NCBI RefSeq assembly: GCF_902168435.1
Contig: NZ_LR656178.1
Location: 1 to 64,000 of the forward strand
Origin: Bacillus marasmi
Lineage (GTDB): Bacteria; Bacillota; Bacilli; Bacillales; Cytobacillaceae
Length of the DNA stretch: 64,000 nucleotides
Reading direction: 5' to 3'
Shown: positions 52,061-60,572 of the stretch, one piece after another
Numbering within the stretch: position 1 is the stretch's first letter
Layout of the letters: every line of letters starts with the position of its first letter
Translations under genes and position numbers: made by a program
Notes under the pieces: model-generated
Database searches by the model: none
What the model was told of the DNA's origin: nothing
What the model saw: only the letters and a program-made list of their open reading frames with translations

Positions 52061-52423
52061 ATGGCTGGAAAATTTTTAGTAAGCTTAACAAACGCAAAAA
52101 ACGATGCTGATAAGGCAACTGTAGGTTTCGTGGTTGCCAATGCAGCAGTTGCTTCAGGACAAGAAACAGTGGTATTTCTTAATGTTGAAGGCGCATATTT
52201 AGCTTCAAAAGGTTATGCTGATGACATTCACGAAGAAGGCTTCGCACCGTTAGCGCAACTAATGGGGCAATTTGTAGAAGCTGGCGGTACGATTTGGGTG
52301 TGTAGTCCTTGCTTTAAAAAGCGTAATTTAGATGAAGAGAATTTAATAGACGGTGCAACAATCGTTGGAGGGGCTAAGGTTGTTGAATTCCTAAGCCAAG
52401 GCGCAGCATCGATTACTTATTGA
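52061..52423 (+). CDS. DsrE-family protein
   Basis: The 120-residue protein has the DsrE/DsrF-like fold: KFLVSLTNAKNDADKATVGFVVANAA, a strand with VVFLNVEGAYLA, and TIWVCSPCFKKRNL with Cys residues near positions 86 and 89. DsrE proteins transfer sulfur to TusA-type carriers. The ATG at 52061 is behind AGGAGGAATTTTATA. It lies between two TusA-type genes. Confidence 0.9.
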   Translation: MAGKFLVSLTNAKNDADKATVGFVVANAAVASGQETVVFLNVEGAYLASKGYADDIHEEGFAPLAQLMGQFVEAGGTIWVCSPCFKKRNLDEENLIDGATIVGGAKVVEFLSQGAASITY

Positions 52424-52438
52424 TAAGTGGTGATATAA

Positions 52439-53152
52439 ATGTACAATCCACTGGCAGTTTGTGATGGTGGAGATTTAGATTGTGGCTCAGGACTATTGTT
52501 AATCATTAAAAAGGCAATGGATCCACTCTCAGGCGGTGATGTTTTAGAGATACGGAGCCGTGAGCGCACGGTTGCAGATGACTTGCCAGCTTGGTGTAGA
52601 ATGGTGGATCATCAATTCCTTGGCTCTGAGCCGGGGGAAAATACAACACGATATTTTGTTAAGAAGGGCTCCACCCACAAAGAACTACAACAGGAATTAG
52701 AGGCCGCAAAAGGGTATCAATGGAGCGTTCGAGTCCAAGGTGATCGAGATTTATCAGCCAAGATACACTCTCGTAATCATACATTTGTAGTTGGACAACC
52801 AGCAGATTTTAGTCCAAAAGTAAATGCACCTAGTGCAATTGATTATTTGCTCGGCTCACTTGCTGGATGCTTGACGGTAGGATTTAAAGCACAAGCCTCA
52901 AAACGAAATATTGAAATTGACCATACAGAGGTTACCTTAAAAGCTGGCCTCGAAAATGTGTTATTTCATATGGAGCTTGAGGATGCAGGTAGTCCAAGAA
53001 TTAAGGAAATCAAAGGAACGTTCTACGTTTCTTCACCTGGGGATGAAGAGGAGCTAGAAAAACTCTGGAAAAACACCCTCGAGCGATCGCCAATCTATCA
53101 AACCCTTAAACAATCAGTAAAAATCGATATACAATTTTCAATTGTGTATTAA
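52439..53152 (+). CDS. TusA-OsmC fusion protein
   Basis: Residues 1-75 repeat the TusA-like domain seen two genes earlier (LDCGSGLLLIIKKAMD with C15; DDLPAWCRM). Residues 90-237 are an OsmC/Ohr-type domain (DYLLGSLAGCLTVGFKAQA with C144 as the candidate thiolate). OsmC proteins act on peroxides or handle reactive sulfur. The fusion suggests direct sulfur passage between the two Cys. It begins 15 bp after dsrE. Confidence 0.88.
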   Translation: MYNPLAVCDGGDLDCGSGLLLIIKKAMDPLSGGDVLEIRSRERTVADDLPAWCRMVDHQFLGSEPGENTTRYFVKKGSTHKELQQELEAAKGYQWSVRVQGDRDLSAKIHSRNHTFVVGQPADFSPKVNAPSAIDYLLGSLAGCLTVGFKAQASKRNIEIDHTEVTLKAGLENVLFHMELEDAGSPRIKEIKGTFYVSSPGDEEELEKLWKNTLERSPIYQTLKQSVKIDIQFSIVY

Positions 53153-53170
53153 TTGGGGGTAGTTTGAACT

Positions 53171-54334
53171 ATGACAATACCAAAATTCCCGACAGCTGTT
53201 ATGGGAAGCTGGCCTAGATCAAAGGAAGTGCTGCGTGCTTTACGTGATAAGCGCGCAGGTCGGATTAATGAAGAAGAATTCCAAGCTATTACCGAGAAAG
53301 CCTCGCTTCAAATCTTGAAGTGGCAGGAAGAAGCAGGAATTGACTTTGTATCGGATGGTGAACAACGTCGGGATAATTATATTTCCTTTGTTGCTGAGCA
53401 TTTAGACAATGTGAGAATGCTAAGCGTCTCTGAGTTACTTGATTATGTTGAGGATAAAGCAAGCTTTGAGGAAATTCTTGGTACACTTGATGTACCGGCA
53501 TTTTCTATGTCCAACCCAGCTGCAATAGGGAAAATTAGCCGTAAAAAACCACTTGTACTCAATGATTTTTTATTTTTAAAAAAGCATACAGATAAAGCGG
53601 TGAAAGTAGCCATTCCCGGTCCATATTTATTAGCTAGATCAATGTGGATTGAAGGTTTATCGACAGATGTGTATCCAACGAAAGAGGATTTGGCGGTAGA
53701 CATCGTTAAGATTTTACGTGAGGAATTAGAAGATTTAATCACTGCTGGAGTTGAATTTGTTCAATTCGATGAACCGGTGCTCACGGAAGTAGTATTTACA
53801 AAGAAAAATGCAAACCGCACCTTTATGTGTGGTGCATTGACAGCAAAAGCAGATGCTGAGGAGGAGATTGCTTTTGCCTTACAATTAATGAACCAGGTGA
53901 CAGAGGGTATGCTCGGCAGGGGAACGAGAATTGCAGTTCATGTATGCCGTGGTAACTGGAGTACTCAAGATGAAATCCTTTTGCGCGGACCATATTATCC
54001 ACTCATTCCTTATTTTAAAAATGTAAAGGTTGATCAGCTGACATTAGAATATGCGACACCTCGCGCTGGAGAATTAGATGCCATCAAAGACATCGAAGGA
54101 AAAGAACTTGGTTTTGGGGTTGTCAATCCAAGGACTGAAACAGTCGAAACAGTAGTACAAATTATCGATCGAGTTCAGGAACTTCGCAAATATCTTCCTG
54201 ATGAGAAGATTTTCTTAAATCCAGATTGTGGGTTTGGAACATTTGCCCAGCGTCCTATGAACAGCGACCAAATTGCTTATGAAAAATTAACAGCAATAGC
54301 TGAGGCGGCGAAGATACTTAGGGAAATGGATTGA
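53171..54334 (+). CDS. MetE-like cobalamin-independent methyltransferase-type zinc enzyme
   Basis: The 387-residue TIM barrel matches the catalytic half of MetE. Candidate zinc ligands are H257 and C259 (HVCRGN), E293 (TLEYATPR) and C353 (NPDCGFG). The N-terminal MetE half is absent. Stand-alone proteins of this type include core-MetE enzymes, epoxyalkane:CoM transferase and others that activate a thiol on zinc. Its place behind TusA, DsrE and OsmC suggests a sulfur-related thiol or methyl transfer; the substrate is unknown. Confidence 0.87.
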   Translation: MTIPKFPTAVMGSWPRSKEVLRALRDKRAGRINEEEFQAITEKASLQILKWQEEAGIDFVSDGEQRRDNYISFVAEHLDNVRMLSVSELLDYVEDKASFEEILGTLDVPAFSMSNPAAIGKISRKKPLVLNDFLFLKKHTDKAVKVAIPGPYLLARSMWIEGLSTDVYPTKEDLAVDIVKILREELEDLITAGVEFVQFDEPVLTEVVFTKKNANRTFMCGALTAKADAEEEIAFALQLMNQVTEGMLGRGTRIAVHVCRGNWSTQDEILLRGPYYPLIPYFKNVKVDQLTLEYATPRAGELDAIKDIEGKELGFGVVNPRTETVETVVQIIDRVQELRKYLPDEKIFLNPDCGFGTFAQRPMNSDQIAYEKLTAIAEAAKILREMD

Positions 54335-54364
54335 TAATAGTAATTTAGCAACAATATTGATAAT

Positions 54365-54399
54365 AAAGCTTATCTGTCACTTTTCAGATAAGCTTTTCG
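54365..54399 (+). terminator. Rho-independent terminator
   Basis: The 12-bp perfect arms AAAGCTTATCTG and CAGATAAGCTTT with an 8-nt loop are followed by T. It ends the sulfur cluster. Confidence 0.9.
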
Positions 54400-54487
54400 T
54401 TTTGGAATTGGTGGTATCATGATGATTTTTTATTATAATAGTTTATATGGTGCACAATTCATTTCACATTAACAAAAGGAGCTCCAA

Positions 54488-55126
54488 ATGGACAAGGCAT
54501 TTATATTTGATATGGATGGAGTTATTATCAATAGTGAGCCGATGCACGAAAAAATTGAGTTGTCAGTGGCTGCTGAACAGGGGATAGAACTCGAAGATGA
54601 TAACTTGGAAAAATATGTTGGAATGCGTTCTCGAGATATGTGGGAGTCAATAATCGCTGAACGTAACTTTAAGGTAGATGTCAATGTGATATTAAATGTT
54701 GCAGAACAAAGAAAGGTTCAGTATATTGACACGCATGACATAGAACCGATTGAAGGTATTAAGGATTTATTAGAACACTTAAGTAAGCTCCGGTATCGAA
54801 TCGCACTGGCATCTTCATCCTCAAAACCCTTTATTGAGGCAGTATTAAATAAGTTTGAGATTACTCATTTTTTTGAAGAGATAGTCAGTGGCGATGATAT
54901 TAAAGAAGGTAAGCCCGCTCCTGATATTTATTTAGAAGTAGCACGGAGATTGGGTATTAATCCTGGATCCTGTCTCGTATTAGAGGACTCTGAAAACGGT
55001 GTAAAAGCGGGTAACACGGCAGGTATGAAGACAATTGGTTTTACAAATCCCGAATCAGGAAATATGAATCTTTCTGAAGCAAAAAATATAGTAAAGTCAA
55101 TTCATGATGTGTTGAAGTTAATATAA
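54488..55126 (+). CDS. HAD-superfamily phosphatase/phosphomutase
   Basis: The 212-residue protein has motif I with both Asp residues (IFDMDGVI, D8 and D10), motif II (ALASSSSKPF), the Lys of motif III (IKEGKPAPDIY) and motif IV (LVLEDSENGV). It belongs to the beta-phosphoglucomutase-like subgroup, which acts on sugar phosphates. The ATG follows AAAGGAGCTCCAA. It is probably monocistronic. Confidence 0.9.
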   Translation: MDKAFIFDMDGVIINSEPMHEKIELSVAAEQGIELEDDNLEKYVGMRSRDMWESIIAERNFKVDVNVILNVAEQRKVQYIDTHDIEPIEGIKDLLEHLSKLRYRIALASSSSKPFIEAVLNKFEITHFFEEIVSGDDIKEGKPAPDIYLEVARRLGINPGSCLVLEDSENGVKAGNTAGMKTIGFTNPESGNMNLSEAKNIVKSIHDVLKLI

Positions 55127-55292
55127 AGGCCTCCTCCTTCGTTCTGAGGACTTCTCAGTCTTAAGTCTTATAGTGAAATCATGCTTTGGGTTGTTTAAGA
55201 AAATGCAAAACTATTATACAATTAACTTAGAAGAGATGATACGGAAAACTCAGAATGACCACAACAGCGTGTTCATGAGGAGGGGAGAAGTT

Positions 55293-55922
55293 ATGGAAGT
55301 TTATATCGTTCTTACCGATACAGGGTCATGGCTGACAAAATTAATTAAATGTTTTACAAGGCGCCCATTAAATCATGCATCGATTTCCTTTACGAAGGAT
55401 TTAAAGGAGACTTATAGCTTTGGAAGAAAACATCCCAATAATCCACTTGTGGGAGGATTTGTTCAAGAGGATTTAAACGGGAAGTTGTTCCGCAACGCAA
55501 CATGTGCTATTTACCGATATAGAGTTTCTCCAACAGAGTTTAGGAAGATGCACCAATGCTTAAAACAAATTGAAAATCATAAACAAGAATACAGATATAA
55601 TTTCATTGGACTTTTTGGAGTTATGTTCAATAAAGAGATTCGACGTAAAAACGCCTTCTTTTGCTCACAATTTGTTGCAACTATTTTACAAAAGGGTGGT
55701 ATTTCTCTTAAAAATAAGCCAGCTGGATTGGTAGAGCCTAGCGATTTTGCAGAAAATGAAGCTACTCAACTCGTATATGCGGGACAACTCCGTACGTATT
55801 TACTGAAACAGCAAACGATCATTCCGCAAATTCACATGTATCGTAAAGAATCATTTTTTGAACGCAATCATAGAACTATCCTAAATTCACTTCCTCATAG
55901 GCGTGTAAAATCTGCGAGTTAA
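55293..55922 (+). CDS. YiiX/YebB-like permuted papain-fold hydrolase
   Basis: The 209-residue protein has the conserved His in RPLNHASISF (H28) and the Cys in NAFFCSQFVA, in the reversed order typical of permuted NlpC/P60-type hydrolases. These act on peptides or lipids of the envelope. There is no signal peptide, so it may be cytoplasmic. The ATG at 55293 is behind GAGGAGGGGAGAAGTT; the longer frame from 55173 lacks a ribosome binding site. Confidence 0.82.
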   Translation: MEVYIVLTDTGSWLTKLIKCFTRRPLNHASISFTKDLKETYSFGRKHPNNPLVGGFVQEDLNGKLFRNATCAIYRYRVSPTEFRKMHQCLKQIENHKQEYRYNFIGLFGVMFNKEIRRKNAFFCSQFVATILQKGGISLKNKPAGLVEPSDFAENEATQLVYAGQLRTYLLKQQTIIPQIHMYRKESFFERNHRTILNSLPHRRVKSAS

Positions 55923-55929
55923 TCATAAA

Positions 55930-55970
55930 ACGTCTTTCAGCTCCAAACTAGATTTGGAACAGAAAGACGT
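55930..55970. terminator. Bidirectional terminator between convergent genes
   Basis: ACGTCTTTC and GAAAGACGT form the outer stem, with inner CTCCAAA/TTTGGA, followed by CTTTATTTT. It lies within 5 bp of both genes. Confidence 0.88.
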
Positions 55971-55972
55971 CT

Positions 55973-56572
55973 TTATTTTCCAAACAATGATTTAAGGTAA
56001 TATTTGGTGATTGCTAAGTATTCACGACTATAGGATTTTGGTACCGCAATTAGTGGTGTTTTTGCCGGTAGTCCTGAAACAAATAAATTCTCATCTTTTG
56101 CAATCATAATCGAGCGATAAAGATGGAATTCGTTTGTTACGATAAGTCCATTATTTGCGTCACCTGGAAGTAGTTTTTTCGAATATTTAAGATTTTGGTA
56201 AGTGTCAGTAGAACGGTCTTCTAAAATGATCCGGGATGTATGTATTCCTTGTTTGATTAGTTCTCTTTTTATAGCTTCCGCTTCTGAGATCTTTTCATCA
56301 GGACCTTGCCCGCCAGATGCGATAGCTAGGGTAGATTTGTTCTCTTTTAAGTACTCCGCGGCAGTATTAATCCGCTCTTGGAGTGTTAGGGAAGGAGTAG
56401 TACCGTGTACTCGAGCCCCGAGAATAATCAGATAATCGGCATTTTTGCTCGGTTTAACCTCGCTATGCAAATATATTTTATATTGAAGATAAACTAAATA
56501 TAGTAGTGAAAAACCGATTATTATTTTTATCATCATTCTATACCTACTTTTGCTCAAAGACTCGTCACCCAT
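55973..56572 (-). CDS. YdcF/DUF218 family membrane-anchored protein
   Basis: The protein of up to 199 residues has one N-terminal span (about 15-32) and an extracytoplasmic DUF218 domain: YLIILGARVHG, LAIASGGQGPDE, IILEDRSTDTYQN and IVTNEFHLYRS. Relatives take part in envelope metabolism (SanA, ElyC). ATG 56572 and ATG 56536 are both possible starts; neither has a strong ribosome binding site. Confidence 0.87.
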   Translation of the reverse strand: MGDESLSKSRYRMMIKIIIGFSLLYLVYLQYKIYLHSEVKPSKNADYLIILGARVHGTTPSLTLQERINTAAEYLKENKSTLAIASGGQGPDEKISEAEAIKRELIKQGIHTSRIILEDRSTDTYQNLKYSKKLLPGDANNGLIVTNEFHLYRSIMIAKDENLFVSGLPAKTPLIAVPKSYSREYLAITKYYLKSLFGK

Positions 56573-56643
56573 TCTATTAAACTTAAGATTATAATAAGTT
56601 TAACATAGACTATAGTTTACATGAATCTTTGAGTATGAGGTAA

Positions 56644-56672
56644 GCGATTACTTTCCCGGTAATCGCCTTTTT
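56644..56672. terminator. Stem-loop with T-tract on the plus strand
   Basis: GCGATTAC and GTAATCGC pair with a 7-nt loop, followed by six T on the plus strand. It lies just behind the Spo0E-like gene on the minus strand. Confidence 0.65.
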
Positions 56673-56842
56673 TAGTTTTTTAAATGCTGATATTTAAAAA
56701 TTAATGTATCTAATTCCTGGCTGATAGCGACAGTTTTATCATTAGATAGCCCTAGCCTCATACCAGTATCAATCATGTAATTTTTTAAGAATTCAATTTT
56801 ATTCTCGAGTTCAACTTTAGAAGCTGTTAGTAAGCCTTCCAT
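56672..56842 (-). CDS. Spo0E-like aspartyl-phosphate phosphatase
   Basis: The 56-residue protein has the Spo0E-family pattern LENKIEFLKNYMIDTGMRLG followed by the SQELDTLIFKYQ signature. Such proteins dephosphorylate Spo0A and delay sporulation. The ATG at 56842 lies behind AAGAGGTTTAGATT. It is too short for most gene finders' cut-offs but clear in sequence. Confidence 0.9.
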   Translation of the reverse strand: MEGLLTASKVELENKIEFLKNYMIDTGMRLGLSNDKTVAISQELDTLIFKYQHLKN

Positions 56843-57025
56843 AATCTAAACCTCTTTTCAATATGTGAATATTTTAACTTAATTTTACATTATGAATGAA
56901 AGAAATCTGGAGTAGATTTCTGACAATTATTTGAACATTAATACTGTGCTGATGTTGTTAATCGACGCATAAAAACGAAAGGGAAGGTAGAAATACCCTC
57001 CCGAAAATTACAAATGGATACATTT

Positions 57026-57211
57026 CTAAGAGGATTTGATCGTGGATGCAGAGAAATTTCTTATCATCTTTTGTAAGTTGCGATGAGATTCTCTTAATTT
57101 GATCGTTTCTTCAATGATTTTTTGAAAACCTTCCAAATCTCGGTCCGATGCACTTAGTAAGGAACTAGGAATCCCTTCAACGATTTGTTTTAGAGATAAC
57201 TCTGTAGCCAC
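57026..57211 (-). CDS. Small helical protein of unknown function
   Basis: The product of about 61 residues starts at GTG 57211 behind AAAGGTGGT; a longer frame to 57253 has no ribosome binding site. Two amphipathic helices (LSLKQIVEGIPSSLLSASD, FQKIIEETIKLRESHRNLQKM) make up the chain. No family is recognised. Confidence 0.5.
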   Translation of the reverse strand: MATELSLKQIVEGIPSSLLSASDRDLEGFQKIIEETIKLRESHRNLQKMIRNFSASTIKSS

Positions 57212-57500
57212 GTTTTTTACCACCTTTCTATCTATCATTGACCAATTTTTCAACTATTATAATATTTTGGTAAGAAAGTGGTTTTTTCCTGCCTTAAACA
57301 TGGAAAACTTCTCAACATTTATCTTCATATAATTATATGAATAGTGATATTATTAGTTTTTATAGCATAATGCGACAAAAGTAGATGCAGAAATTTGTGA
57401 ATAATTGCACGATTTGTTTTGTTACACTATTGGAGAAAAAATTTTCTTTAAAATCTTTATCTAAATTCTATCCTCAATGTGATGTTTGAATAAAAAAAGA

Positions 57501-57540
57501 TGCTACCATCCTTTGTTATTTTTCACAAAGAATGGTAGCA
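57501..57540 (-). terminator. Rho-independent terminator
   Basis: TGCTACCAT and ATGGTAGCA with inner CTTTGT/ACAAAG form a long stem. On the minus strand TCTTTTTTTATTC follows. It ends the 48-residue gene upstream. Confidence 0.88.
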
Positions 57541-57545
57541 CCTTT

Positions 57546-57692
57546 TTATTGTTTTATGTTAGCTTGGATTTGAGAAGATGTTGGTTCTGCAGGAAGACCG
57601 GTTTTTTCATTGTAAGAAATATTCTGAATAGGACCCCATTCATCAGTACCTGTTTGGTTAATGTCTGTATCTTTCGTATGATCGTTTTTCAA
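57546..57692 (-). CDS. 48-residue hydrophilic peptide
   Basis: The frame starts at TTG 57692 behind AAGGTGGTGTAAAA and ends just before a strong terminator, which supports expression. The product (MKNDHTKDTDINQTG ... GLPAEPTSSQIQ) is polar and likely unstructured, in the style of small spore-associated proteins. No family is recognised. Confidence 0.6.
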   Translation of the reverse strand: MKNDHTKDTDINQTGTDEWGPIQNISYNEKTGLPAEPTSSQIQANIKQ

Positions 57693-57780
57693 TTTTACAC
57701 CACCTTATGAGACGATTTATATGGTAGTTTTTCCAATAATAAAGGAATCAATCAGGAGGTAAGGCAAAAAAAAGGTCCAA

Positions 57781-57933
57781 TTAATGTAATTGAACCGGAC
57801 TAAGCTGTTCTTTTTTTACTAAGTGGACTTGTTTCAACAGATCGTCCTTCATAATTTCATATTGTCCGTTTTGGTAGTCATAAATGACTTTATAAATTTT
57901 ACCTAGATACAGCACTTTATCATTAATTGTCAT
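57781..57933 (-). CDS. 50-residue beta-rich protein of unknown function
   Basis: It starts at ATG 57933 behind AAGGGAGGAATTAAC. The sequence MTINDKVLYLGKIYKVIYDY suggests a small SH3-like or beta-barrel fold. No family is recognised. A longer frame to 58056 has no ribosome binding site. Confidence 0.6.
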   Translation of the reverse strand: MTINDKVLYLGKIYKVIYDYQNGQYEIMKDDLLKQVHLVKKEQLSPVQLH

Positions 57934-58117
57934 GTTAATTCCTCCCTTATTTACATCATACAAGTTATCTGTGAAATTAGTTTTTAGACGATGTAAAGCT
58001 TTCGTAAATATATAGGGAATATTAGGTAATACCAAGATTTTTAAACAATAGCTCATTCTTTTCTTGACTTCTGATTTTAATCCTAAGAAGATAGAGGTTA
58101 TGGAAAGGGTGATGCGA

Positions 58118-59392
58118 ATGGAAATGTCTCAAAATCAAGGGTTTCCTCAATCTCCAGAACAGCAATCAAAGAGTATATTTTCTAATAAAATTGTTCTGGC
58201 AATAATGTCCTCCAATTTCTTGCTACAGCTAGGAATATGGGTAAGAAATTTTGCAATTCTTCTGTATGTCACAGACATAACAAACAATGATCCGTTGTAT
58301 GTGTCCCTCATCTCAGTTGCCGAGTTTGCACCAATCTTTATTTTTTCATTTATAGGTGGGACCTTTGCTGATAGGTGGAAGCCAAAGCTAACGATGGTTT
58401 GGTGTGATGTTCTTTCTGGAATTTCCGTTTTTGCGGTACTACTTACGCTTATGTATGGAACCTGGCATGCTATTTTCTTTGCAACGTTCCTGTCAGCTGT
58501 GTTGTCGCAGTTTTCGATGCCATCAGCGATGAGATTGTTCAAACAACATGTTCCAGGGGAGCAGCTCCAGTCGGTTATGGCCATGTTCCAATCTTTAATG
58601 GCAATATTCATGGTAGTTGGTCCGATGATTGGTACGTTTGTGTATCAGAAGTTTGGTATTAATGTATCGATTGCTGTTATGGGCGTGATGTTCTTTCTAT
58701 CTGCTTCAGTTTTAACAAGACTACCAAAAGATTTAGAGAAGGCAGAAAAAGGAGAAAACAACTTCAAGAAGGAATTGATTGATGGCTTTCGCTATGTAAT
58801 GTCTAAGACAGTATTGAAAGTAATGGGTGGCATGTTCGTTGTAACGGGATTAGCAGTCGGGTTAATTCAGCCGCTCGGAATATTTGTTGCGATTGAAAAT
58901 CTCGGAATGACGAAGGAGTTTCTACAGTGGTTGTTGGTTGCCAATGGTGTAGGAATGCTGGTTGGTGGCGGTGCCATCATGGCGATCTCTAGGAAAGTGT
59001 CACCACAAATGCTCCTTTCAATTGGGATATTAGCTAATATGATTGGTACGATTGGAATTGGTTGGTCGACAAGTGTCACTCTCACGATTGTGCTACAGGT
59101 ATTTAACGGCTTTTTCTTCCCGTGTATTCATATTGGAATAAACACATTGATATTGAAAAATTCTGATGAAAATTTTGTTGGTCGTGTCAATGGTGTCCTC
59201 AATCCACTGTTCATGGGAATGATGGTTGTTGGAATGAGTTTATCTGGTGTCGTAAAAGTTCCATTAACGCTATTCGGAGTCTATTTGCTGTCAAGCGTTC
59301 TTTTCTTAATCGGGACGTTGTTGTTAATACCTCTTTTCAGAACGCGAGAAGAGGGGATCAATGGAGAACATGCAATTGAGACTAGAGAATAA
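58118..59392 (+). CDS. MFS exporter (EntS/DHA3-like)
   Basis: The protein of about 424 residues has 12 predicted spans and the major facilitator loop motif GGTFADRWKPK between spans 2 and 3. It resembles the MFS_3 group of drug or siderophore exporters. The favoured start is ATG 58118 behind GGAAAGGGTGATGCGA; ATG 58100 is also possible. The substrate is unknown. Confidence 0.85.
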   Translation: MEMSQNQGFPQSPEQQSKSIFSNKIVLAIMSSNFLLQLGIWVRNFAILLYVTDITNNDPLYVSLISVAEFAPIFIFSFIGGTFADRWKPKLTMVWCDVLSGISVFAVLLTLMYGTWHAIFFATFLSAVLSQFSMPSAMRLFKQHVPGEQLQSVMAMFQSLMAIFMVVGPMIGTFVYQKFGINVSIAVMGVMFFLSASVLTRLPKDLEKAEKGENNFKKELIDGFRYVMSKTVLKVMGGMFVVTGLAVGLIQPLGIFVAIENLGMTKEFLQWLLVANGVGMLVGGGAIMAISRKVSPQMLLSIGILANMIGTIGIGWSTSVTLTIVLQVFNGFFFPCIHIGINTLILKNSDENFVGRVNGVLNPLFMGMMVVGMSLSGVVKVPLTLFGVYLLSSVLFLIGTLLLIPLFRTREEGINGEHAIETRE

Positions 59393-59398
59393 TAGTCA

Positions 59399-59431
59399 AA
59401 AAACGCTAGGTTATAGGACCCTAGCGTTTTT
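59399..59431. terminator. Bidirectional terminator between convergent genes
   Basis: The 12-bp perfect arms AAAAACGCTAGG and CCTAGCGTTTTT enclose a 9-nt loop. It overlaps the last codons of the ArsR-type gene. Confidence 0.92.
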
Positions 59432-59750
59432 CGTCGTTTTCAACAATATGTTTCAACATGGACAGCTTGTTGCTCCAAAATTGTTCATAGTAAGCAAGCC
59501 ACTGTTTTACTTCTGTCAATGGTTCTGGATGGAGGTGAAAGATTTTTTCCCGACCAGATTTCCTTCCGGTTACTAAATTGGCTTCTGTAAGAATTTGCAA
59601 ATGCTTAGCGATTGCGGTCCTGCTTATAGTGAAATGTGAGGTGATTTCTGATATCGGTAGTTCTTGTTCAGATAAAATGCGTAATACCTCACGTCTGGTT
59701 GGATCAGCAATGGCCTGAAACACATCATGTTTTTTGGCTGCTGAGTCCAT
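59421..59750 (-). CDS. ArsR-family winged-helix regulator
   Basis: The 109-residue protein has the ArsR core FQAIADPTRREVLRIL, LPISEITSHFTISRTAIAKHLQIL and an AYYEQFW C-terminus. This is the metal-independent subgroup that is paired with SRPBCC proteins. No metal-binding Cys cluster is visible. It begins 1 bp after the stop of the SRPBCC gene, so it is the second gene of the pair. Confidence 0.92.
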   Translation of the reverse strand: MDSAAKKHDVFQAIADPTRREVLRILSEQELPISEITSHFTISRTAIAKHLQILTEANLVTGRKSGREKIFHLHPEPLTEVKQWLAYYEQFWSNKLSMLKHIVENDEKR

Positions 59751-59751
59751 A

Positions 59752-60171
59752 CTAACTCACCATTTGTTGACGGAGGTTTTCGACGATGCCAATCCAGCCT
59801 TGGTTCATACGATCACGGATAACAGAGGACTTTTCGCCAGCTTTACCAACCACTTCATCCGCATGCTTCCAACCGCCATGAATGACAGTGAATTCTGTTT
59901 GGTCTCCTGATTCTTTTAGTATAAAGGTCAAAACCCAACCATCAGTATCCCATGTAAAGGAAAGGCGATGAGGGGGTTCCAATTCGATGACTTTACATGG
60001 TGATGGTCCAAAAGGTGATTGCAAATGAAATTTGTGACCGAGCTCTGGTTTGAAATCATTTGGCATAAACCATGCACCAATCCCGTCTGCTGTTGACACC
60101 TTTTCCCAAACTTTTTCAATAGGAGCGTTAATGATTACGGTTTGCTTAATATCTTGTAGTGTGTTTTCCAT
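59752..60171 (-). CDS. SRPBCC/AHSA1-type protein
   Basis: The 139-residue protein has the AHSA1/START-like fold: [43 protein letters not shown] and a C-terminal helix [13 protein letters not shown]. These proteins bind small hydrophobic ligands; the usual neighbour is an ArsR regulator, as here. The ATG at 60171 follows GTGGGAATATCT. Confidence 0.9.
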   Translation of the reverse strand: MENTLQDIKQTVIINAPIEKVWEKVSTADGIGAWFMPNDFKPELGHKFHLQSPFGPSPCKVIELEPPHRLSFTWDTDGWVLTFILKESGDQTEFTVIHGGWKHADEVVGKAGEKSSVIRDRMNQGWIGIVENLRQQMVS

Positions 60172-60200
60172 AGATATTCCCACTTTCAACCTAATTTACG

Positions 60201-60244
60201 AAACCATTCGGTTTCTTATTCTAATATATAAAACCGTTTGGTTT
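60201..60244. promoter_or_regulatory. Twin AAACC-N4-GGTTT operators
   Basis: Two perfect dyads, AAACC-N4-GGTTT, lie at 60201-60214 and 60231-60244, 30 bp apart, around a TATATA-rich -10 region for the minus strand. They sit directly before the SRPBCC/ArsR operon and are the likely binding sites of its ArsR regulator. The second dyad ends 2 bp before the ATG at 60246, so the plus-strand gene may be controlled too. Confidence 0.8.
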
Positions 60245-60245
60245 C

Positions 60246-60572
60246 ATGTCAAGTTTTGAAAATCATCATCATATAATAGAATTGTTGAAAAATAATAATT
60301 CGGATGTGGTGATTATGTTTTTTCTAATGCTTACATTTACACTTATTCTTGGGGTTACAGGTGGGTATTTACTTTCGGCTGGAAATGATTTGTATGGAAC
60401 GATTTTTATTGTTGCAAGTGCAGTCAGTTTGATTTTTACTTTGGCGTATTATGCTCAAAAACGGAAAAATCATTTTCGAAATTGGGACTGCGTAGATTGC
60501 GCATTGCCGGATTGTGATTGTGATCCGGACTGTAAATCAGATTGCGATTGTGGAGGACCTAACTGTGATTAA
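60246..60572 (+). CDS. Two-span membrane protein with a Cys-Asp-rich tail
   Basis: The frame covers 108 residues, with spans at about 23-42 and 49-68. The last 30 residues carry nine Cys, mostly as DC and CDC (DCVDCALPDCDCDPDCKSDC), which looks like a metal-binding tail. The start is unclear: ATG 60246 lacks a ribosome binding site and touches the operator, while ATG 60315 follows GGTGATT and would leave 85 residues. The next gene overlaps its end. Confidence 0.6.
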   Translation: MSSFENHHHIIELLKNNNSDVVIMFFLMLTFTLILGVTGGYLLSAGNDLYGTIFIVASAVSLIFTLAYYAQKRKNHFRNWDCVDCALPDCDCDPDCKSDCDCGGPNCD

